From: Bacteroidia bacterium | GTDB lineage: Bacteria; Bacteroidota; Bacteroidia; CAILMK01; JBBDIG01 | Length of the DNA: 57,712 nucleotides | Assembly (NCBI GenBank): GCA_040880525.1 | Contig: JBBDIG010000060.1 | Location: forward strand, 1-57,712 | Direction: 5' to 3' | In this document: positions 52,889-57,712 of the stretch, piece after piece | Numbering within the stretch: position 1 is the first letter of the stretch | Layout: each line of letters opens with the position of its first letter | Position numbers and translations under genes: made by a program | Notes under the pieces: generated by a model | What the model saw: only the letters and a program-made list of their open reading frames with translations | Told to the model about the DNA's origin: nothing | Database searches by the model: none

Positions 52889-53833
52889 ATGAAAAGGGCA
52901 ATAACTGCTTGCGGCCTTGCCATTATTGGTACGGCCCTATTGATATTAGCGGCCTTTCAAATTAAGAGCAATCCGCGGTTAATTAAGGAAATGCATGCTT
53001 CAGTGAGGGAAGATATCCAAGGTTTGGTGACGTACAACGTAATTCCGACTCAAAAGGTAGCCATGGACAAGCTGGACCCGTTCCTATTCCTGAACCACCA
53101 TGGCCCCCAGGTTTTTTCGGCAAATAATAAAGGGCTGCCTTTTGGGGCACATCCCCACAAAGGATTTGAAACAGTGACATTTATCCTGGATGGGGACATT
53201 GCCCACAAGGACAACAGCGGCCATTCCAGCATCATAAAGGCTGGTGGCATTCAATGGATGACGGCCGGGAAGGGCATTATCCACTCAGAGGTATCATCAA
53301 ACGAATTCATGAAGAATGGCGGAAATGTGGAAATCCTGCAATTATGGATCAACCTGCCCGCCAAGCTGAAAAATGCCGAGCCTAAATACATTGGGCTGGA
53401 GAAAGACCAAATTCCTGAATTGACTTTTGATGACGGTAAAGTAAAGGTCAATCTGATTGGAGGCCAATGGGGAGAGGAGGAAGCACCCTTCCAATCGCTG
53501 ACGGATGTTTTAATGACCACCATCGAAATAGAAAGCGAGGGCAGCATCAGGCTTCCGGTTGACAATTCGCGGGAAGTGTTCTTTTATGTGGTGAGTGGAG
53601 CGGTCCGGGTTAATGAACAGGACGTGGAGAAGAGAACACTGATTGAATTTGATAGGGAAGGCGATCATATATTTTTGCAGGGAATAAAGAAAGCGGTTGT
53701 GCTTTTTGGGACCGCCACGCCTACTAACGAGCCGGTGGTTGCAAAAGGGCCATTTGTTATGAATACACAAGAGGAAATAATACAGGCGTATAAGGACTAC
53801 CGGGAAGGTAAATTTGGAAGTCCGATGGAATAA
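52889..53833 (+). CDS. Pirin-family protein with N-terminal membrane anchor or signal
   Basis: A 314-residue bicupin. The metal-binding residues of the pirin N-terminal cupin are intact: His88 and His90 in GAHPHKGFETV, His132 and Glu134 in GIIHSEV. The C-terminal pirin domain follows (FYVVSGAVRVN). An N-terminal hydrophobic stretch (MKRAITACGLAIIGTALLILAAF) is unusual, since pirins such as YhhW act in the cytoplasm as quercetinases. It would anchor the enzyme at the membrane or export it. An internal Met at 35 (MHASVREDIQ) matches the normal pirin start, so the hydrophobic part could also be non-native, but it shares the frame without a stop and has a signal-like composition. Confidence 0.85.
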   Translation: MKRAITACGLAIIGTALLILAAFQIKSNPRLIKEMHASVREDIQGLVTYNVIPTQKVAMDKLDPFLFLNHHGPQVFSANNKGLPFGAHPHKGFETVTFILDGDIAHKDNSGHSSIIKAGGIQWMTAGKGIIHSEVSSNEFMKNGGNVEILQLWINLPAKLKNAEPKYIGLEKDQIPELTFDDGKVKVNLIGGQWGEEEAPFQSLTDVLMTTIEIESEGSIRLPVDNSREVFFYVVSGAVRVNEQDVEKRTLIEFDREGDHIFLQGIKKAVVLFGTATPTNEPVVAKGPFVMNTQEEIIQAYKDYREGKFGSPME

Positions 53834-53877
53834 CCGGGATTTCCTTTACTTATTTTTTAAATTGAATTATTAATAAT

Positions 53878-54771
53878 CTATTTTTCATCCAGCCTTACGC
53901 GGTACGCCAGTTCTACCTGCGCAAAAAACCCATCATGAAACGGCTGGAATACGGGATTGGTGTCTATTGCTTCTTTGTCCTTGTTGTACAGGTCGTATTG
54001 CCGCCATGCGGTGTGGCCTATGCCGGTGCTCATCACCACATTCTTTAGCGGGTAATAATCGAGAAATGCCCACAGTTGGTTATGGCCCCAAAACGTGTTG
54101 CCTTCCCTTACGTAGTAGCTGGCCGGGGCATCGCTCAGCCGAAAAGAGGCGGTCATGGATCGGTAGGATATCCCTGTATAAAACCGTTTGTTCAGCTCAT
54201 ATTCCACGTTCATGCTTCCCGGCAGGACGCCAAATATGTTCAGTCGGTCATTCACGTTCCAGTCAATTCCTACCAACGGAATAATGAAGTTGCCAAAGAA
54301 TTCACGGTTGTAGTACATGCCAAACTTGTATTTCAGGTTGTCATGCCGCTTGTAAGTTACTAACCCTACACCGCCCAACTGAAAGTGCCTGCCTGTAATT
54401 TCTTCCATATCAGAGTTTAAGCGGGGAATGGCGAGCACCATTACCTTAAACTTGTCGTTCCAATGCTTTATATACCCAATCTGCATTGCAGTGCTATAAA
54501 GGCATGCACCAGCAAAGCTATCCTCATGCTGACGAAGGTTGGTGCGGTCAAAGCTCCCGCCAATCATCAGCACGTCCTTATTCTCAAACTCCAGTGGGAG
54601 GAGGAATTTACCCGTCATCTGTTCTGTTCCGAGGTGCAGGTGGGGAGTGTTCCGGTAGTTCACCTCTGGCAGGTAGCGATAGCGCAATTTGATTACATCC
54701 ACATAGGGCTGGGCCTTCAGATGTGCAATTAATCCAATCAGCATGAAAATGGTGAATATGACACTTTTCAT
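53878..54771 (-). CDS. DUF6268-like exported outer-membrane barrel protein
   Basis: A 297-residue protein with a signal peptide (MKSVIFTIFMLIGLIAHLKAQ). The body alternates aromatic and polar residues in short strands (KVMVLAIPRLNSDMEEITG, YYNREFFGNFIIPLVGIDWNVNDRLNIFGVLPGSMNVEYELNKRFYTGI) and ends in YRVRLDEK, suggesting an outer-membrane beta-barrel. This fits DUF6268 family proteins. It is transcribed toward the pirin gene, with 45 nt between their ends. Function unknown. Confidence 0.75.
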   Translation of the reverse strand: MKSVIFTIFMLIGLIAHLKAQPYVDVIKLRYRYLPEVNYRNTPHLHLGTEQMTGKFLLPLEFENKDVLMIGGSFDRTNLRQHEDSFAGACLYSTAMQIGYIKHWNDKFKVMVLAIPRLNSDMEEITGRHFQLGGVGLVTYKRHDNLKYKFGMYYNREFFGNFIIPLVGIDWNVNDRLNIFGVLPGSMNVEYELNKRFYTGISYRSMTASFRLSDAPASYYVREGNTFWGHNQLWAFLDYYPLKNVVMSTGIGHTAWRQYDLYNKDKEAIDTNPVFQPFHDGFFAQVELAYRVRLDEK

Positions 54772-55112
54772 GATTAGCTTATTTAAATATAAAGAAACTG
54801 GCCTTTTTTAAGGTCACTATTATTTTGCAGCGTTATTTATCACAAATCTATTTTCGTTCATGGATAATAGGAAATGAGGTATTGCCAAACTGTTTTAATA
54901 AAATAGTGATAATTAATAAATTCTCAGAAAACTAATAGGAGAGAAGCAGAAAATACTAAAATTCAAGAGGCAGGAAATAAAGGGCCATAATTTGAGGAAA
55001 CTAATTGAATGCCGGGTATTTAATAATGGGTTGGCGGTTCCATAAATAAAAAACCCTGTCGATCCGGTATGGAAAAAAGATTTGAAAGCCCTGAAGGGAA
55101 TGTTCTTGTATT
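54772..55112. other. Intergenic region, no gene seen
   Basis: About 340 nt, AT-rich, between the starts and stops of two leftward genes. No open frame or repeat of note was found. Confidence 0.4.
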
Positions 55113-56318
55113 TTACAATGCAAATTTGATAGGTAATACCATCTCTGCGGCAACGTGCTCCCCGTTGGCCAGGGCAGGTTTCCATTCTGGCATTGCGTTT
55201 ATTACCCTTAATGCTTCTTCCGCGAGTTCATCATCCACAGTGTTCGCGATCCGGGCTTTTTTGATTTTTCCGTCCACATCCACAATGAATTTTACTACAA
55301 CTGTGCCGGTGGTTCCGGCTGCCTTTGCATCAGCAGGATACTTTACGCTATTGCCAACATACTGGTACATGGCATCCTTTCCGCCCGGGAATTCAGGCAG
55401 TCTGTCAATCTTTTCGGTTTCCAGAAGGGAGCCCTGCACTTCCGATTGATCCTGTCCCAGGTTTTCATTTTTAGAGCAACTGAAGGCGAAAACAACCAAT
55501 GCCAGTGCTGGTAACGCAAGCCAACCACGCAAAATGGATCGGGTCATAATTTTGGTTTTGTTTAACATGATAATTCGTTTTTTAATGTTTGAATGAAAGA
55601 TTGAATTTAATATTGTCGGATGTAAAGACCCAAGTGCAGATTTTAGCAGCAGGCGCTTATAACTGGTTGTTGCTTCCGGGTTGGTATTTACGGCTGCATC
55701 AGCCTGATATTCGTGTACCAGTTGCAATTCGTTTTTCAATACATAAGCAATCGGATTTATCCAAAATATGGCACGGGTTATTTCCATGAATACCACATCC
55801 CAACTATGGTTATATCGGATATGCGCTTTTTCATGTGCCATTATATTCTTTTGCTCTGACGGGTTCAATGAACGGCAATCCCCTTTGAGAAGATAATTAA
55901 AGAAACTGGCGGCATAAGTCAGCCCGGGCGTATGGACCAGGATATAATGTTGGCGCCTTTCCTGTTTGCTGTAATGGACAATGCGAAAAATCCTGTATAG
56001 CCGCAGGGCGAACAATAGCAGAAAAATTACACAACCTGCCACATACGCCCATATCACCAGATTGTGCCAGTGATAGGCAGCTTCCGGCCCACTGGGTTTT
56101 ACCAGGATTTCGGCCATTGAAAAAGAAAATATTGTAGTTTGCGGAATAGCCTGAAAAAGACTGGAAATTGGGAGCAGGGGCACCAATATGGCCATGATTG
56201 GAATGAGAAGCAATGATAACCTGCTGGCCATGAACGATGCACCATCTTTTATAAAAACAAAATAGCAGGCACCGAAGGCGATAAGCAGAAGATTTATTTC
56301 GATAATCAGTTGGAGCAT
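55113..56318 (-). CDS. M56 (BlaR1-like) membrane metallopeptidase fused to a TonB C-terminal domain
   Basis: A 401-residue integral membrane protein. The N-terminal half has about four transmembrane helices and a cytoplasmic zinc-protease loop with HEKAH at 162-166 (M56/BlaR1 peptidase). A further helix (about 268-283) leads to a periplasmic TonB C-terminal domain (LPEFPGGKDAMYQYVGNSVKYPADAKAAG..., ending PIKFAL). The fusion is widespread in Bacteroidota as an M56/energy-transducer protein. It could couple sensing at the outer membrane to cleavage of BlaI. Its ATG overlaps the stop of the blaI-like gene by one base (TAATG), so they are translationally coupled. Confidence 0.88.
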   Translation of the reverse strand: MLQLIIEINLLLIAFGACYFVFIKDGASFMASRLSLLLIPIMAILVPLLPISSLFQAIPQTTIFSFSMAEILVKPSGPEAAYHWHNLVIWAYVAGCVIFLLLFALRLYRIFRIVHYSKQERRQHYILVHTPGLTYAASFFNYLLKGDCRSLNPSEQKNIMAHEKAHIRYNHSWDVVFMEITRAIFWINPIAYVLKNELQLVHEYQADAAVNTNPEATTSYKRLLLKSALGSLHPTILNSIFHSNIKKRIIMLNKTKIMTRSILRGWLALPALALVVFAFSCSKNENLGQDQSEVQGSLLETEKIDRLPEFPGGKDAMYQYVGNSVKYPADAKAAGTTGTVVVKFIVDVDGKIKKARIANTVDDELAEEALRVINAMPEWKPALANGEHVAAEMVLPIKFAL

Positions 56319-56689
56319 TATTCTTTTTCTTTAGCCTGATCTTCCAATAGACGTATTATTTCGTCCATTTCCTTTAAGTCCACATTTTCTTGTTTCACGA
56401 AGAAGTTGACCAATTCCTTGAGGGATCCATCAAAATAGTTTTCGAGTAAATTGCTGAGAGAGAACTTCTTGTATTGAGGCGCTGACACGAGGGGGAAATA
56501 GCGATGGGATTTTCCAAATGCCTCATGGCCTACAAAGCCTTTCCTTTCCAATATTCTCACTATGGTAGAAACCGTGTTGTAGGCCGGTTTGGGTTCCGGC
56601 AGCCCATCCAGCATTTCCCTCACAAATGCCTTTTCCATCTTCCAGAGCACTTGCATTATTTGTTCTTCGGCCGTGGTGAGTTCTTTCAT
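56318..56689 (-). CDS. BlaI/MecI/CopY-type transcriptional repressor
   Basis: A 123-residue winged-helix repressor. The N-terminal DNA-binding half has the family pattern LTTAEEQIMQVLWKMEKAFVREML and TVSTIVRILERKGFVGHE, and the C-terminal half is the dimerisation helix. In BlaI the dimer is inactivated by cleavage by the partner M56 protein, here translated directly after it with a one-base overlap. Two identical AACTA-N6-TAGTT dyads sit 11-47 nt upstream, so autorepression is likely. No beta-lactamase gene is nearby, so the inducing signal is probably not a beta-lactam. Confidence 0.93.
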   Translation of the reverse strand: MKELTTAEEQIMQVLWKMEKAFVREMLDGLPEPKPAYNTVSTIVRILERKGFVGHEAFGKSHRYFPLVSAPQYKKFSLSNLLENYFDGSLKELVNFFVKQENVDLKEMDEIIRLLEDQAKEKE

Positions 56690-56699
56690 ACCACGAATG

Positions 56700-56717
56700 T
56701 AACTAAAAAAATAGTTA
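56700..56717 (-). promoter_or_regulatory. BlaI-type operator dyad 1
   Basis: TAACTA-N6-TAGTTA, a perfect inverted repeat (core AACTA 56701-56705, TAGTT 56712-56716) just upstream of the repressor start codon. Confidence 0.65.
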
Positions 56718-56720
56718 ACA

Positions 56721-56736
56721 AACTAATAATTTAGTT
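56721..56736 (-). promoter_or_regulatory. BlaI-type operator dyad 2
   Basis: AACTA-N6-TAGTT, identical in arms and spacing to dyad 1. The two centres are 20 nt apart, close to two helical turns, which suits cooperative binding of two dimers on one face. Confidence 0.65.
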
Positions 56737-57174
56737 CAAAAGTTCATAAGTGGTACGTTTGGAATATGAGAGGAGAGATGGAGCCAAATGAAGACCGGCA
56801 AATTATACATAGGATTTCCCGACTGAATGGAGGTGATTTCATCAGAATCGATCTGGGTACTCAGTCTTGGGAAATGATCCAGGTCCCACTGAAGTGTATC
56901 AGAAGGTGGGCCGGGAGGCGGGGAAAGGCATGCGCTGCCAATAATGCTGTTGCCAGCACTGTAATAATGAGTGTTTTCATGTTGATTGATTATTTAAAAA
57001 AGTTAATGATTAATATGATACCGCAAAAGCTCATACACCCTTCCATCAAAATACTCCCTTCTTATCACCAGCACGAAGCAGTGTTTTACCATAAGCTGAA
57101 TAATTTTTTAAGTGAAAGGTCCCTTAGCTAATGTTCGATCCTGTTTTAAATCTGCATTTTCAACATGAAATTTT
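56737..57174. other. Intergenic region upstream of blaI; possible small secreted-peptide remnant
   Basis: No confident gene. On the minus strand, 56861-56980 encodes a 39-residue peptide with a clean signal-peptide start (MKTLIITVLATALLAAHA) that stops early. The neighbouring frame continues open for about 40 more codons to 56736 (DTLQWDLDHFPRLSTQID...). This could be a frameshifted small exported protein, but the evidence is weak. The overlapping plus-strand frame 56766-57131 has no recognisable feature. Confidence 0.3.
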
Positions 57175-57675
57175 CTAATACTTAATAAACCTGGAGCGGA
57201 AAGATGTTTTTTCCTGCGTAACTAATTCCACGAAATATATGCCTTCGCTCAAATGGCTGATATCTAATGAAATTTCCCCATTATCAATTTCAACAGCCGG
57301 TATTATTACAACCCCGGTAATTCCAATAATCCTAATGTTTTCTACGATAACATTGGATTGTGGCAATGAGAGCGTTAAACGCTTTTGTGCAGGATTAGGA
57401 TAGAACTTAAGTTCATTTTTCTGAGGTACCTCCTTCATGCCAGTTATTTTCGGTATATCAATTTCCTTGTGAACAGTATCAGCACACCCGAAAATGTTTT
57501 CAGCTACCAAGGAAACAATGTAAGTGGTGTCCTCAGATTTATAATCATGTGCAGGCGACTCTTGTGTGGAAGTAGCTCCATCCCCAAAATTCCAGGAAAC
57601 ATTCATTAAGTTACCTGTAGAAGATGTTAAAGTAAACTCCACCAACGTGGTATTTACAATTTTGACTAACGTCAA
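57175..57675 (-). pseudogene. C-terminal part of a PKD-domain T9SS surface protein, 5' end broken
   Basis: The 166 readable residues comprise a PKD domain (VSWNFGDGATSTQESPAHDYKSEDTTYIVSLVAENIFGC) and a T9SS type A sorting domain (LKFYPNPAQKRLTLSLPQ...EGIYFVELVTQEKTSFRSRFIKY). Members are normally much longer and start with a signal peptide; none is present. Directly upstream an in-frame TGA lies at 57679-57681, and the 31 nt left to the window edge have stops in the other frames close by, so the gene is either truncated or frameshifted, or the rest lies outside with a lesion here. Confidence 0.7.
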
Positions 57676-57712
57676 ACCTCATCATTGCAAATCAGGCAGT
57701 TACAATTCCGAG

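Noticed and set aside
56766-57131. 121-codon plus-strand frame upstream of blaI
   Set aside because: No recognisable protein features; it overlaps an equally weak minus-strand frame and the region upstream of a regulator.

Overview
The window looks like chromosome from a member of the Bacteroidota. The evidence is three large exported proteins with type IX secretion (T9SS) C-terminal sorting domains, several signal-peptide lipoproteins, S46 and M56/TonB-type proteins typical of the phylum, weak Shine-Dalgarno sites, and -7 promoter boxes of the form TAnnTTTG. The genus cannot be read from the sequence. Most of the region is ordinary housekeeping and envelope biology.

Layout: 0.3-7.2 kb holds an M32 carboxypeptidase, an M90 (MtfA-like) peptidase, a frameshifted REP-associated (RAYT) transposase carrying a REP palindrome, a lipoprotein and an outer-membrane beta-barrel receptor. 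7.8-11.7 kb is one FG-GAP-repeat T9SS adhesin-like gene broken by a single frameshift. 11.8-16.8 kb is a 1670-residue REC/GAF/PAS protein with a phospho-acceptor helix but no ATPase domain. 17.4-23.8 kb holds SppA, an M23 peptidase, a PaaD/MIP18-like Fe-S protein, a lipoprotein and a two-gene HdrBC-like Fe-S electron-transfer unit. tRNA-Phe (23966-24038) is followed by an AT-rich accessory island.

The island at 24.4-26.65 kb is the most unusual part. Two small genes are each followed by a 120-140 nt imperfect palindrome with integron attC architecture. The first bases of each cassette are complementary to the R''-like box behind its own gene, as integron cassette circularisation would require. 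No integrase is visible. The second site abuts the 3' stub of a type I methylase gene (hsdM) and a decayed rhuM, so this looks like an attC cluster lacking an integrase (CALIN-like) lodged in a dead restriction locus.

The rest: 26.8-28.4 kb is a translationally coupled hydrolase/ring-cleaving dioxygenase pair (MhqD/MhqO type). 28.5-34.5 kb is an RND tripartite efflux operon. 34.7-41.1 kb holds a conserved hypothetical gene, a second T9SS protein with a dockerin-like segment, and a Pif1/RecD-like helicase. 41.4-43.7 kb holds surE, a small membrane protein, lpxB and tRNA-Ala. 44.1-48.4 kb holds a lipoprotein, an S46 dipeptidyl-peptidase and an exported protein. 48.7-51.8 kb is a DnaE2-type error-prone polymerase whose coding sequence carries three 33-nt palindromes in the same codon phase plus a larger inverted repeat. 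52-54.8 kb holds a higBA toxin-antitoxin pair, a membrane-anchored pirin and a DUF6268-like protein. 55.1-56.7 kb is a blaI/M56-TonB regulatory pair with two identical operator dyads, and the window ends in a 5'-broken T9SS gene.

Several REP-like palindrome families, a RAYT, a tandem repeat that forms the dnaE2 stop codon, and nested palindromes between convergent genes show a genome with many small mobile palindromes, some of which have entered coding sequence.
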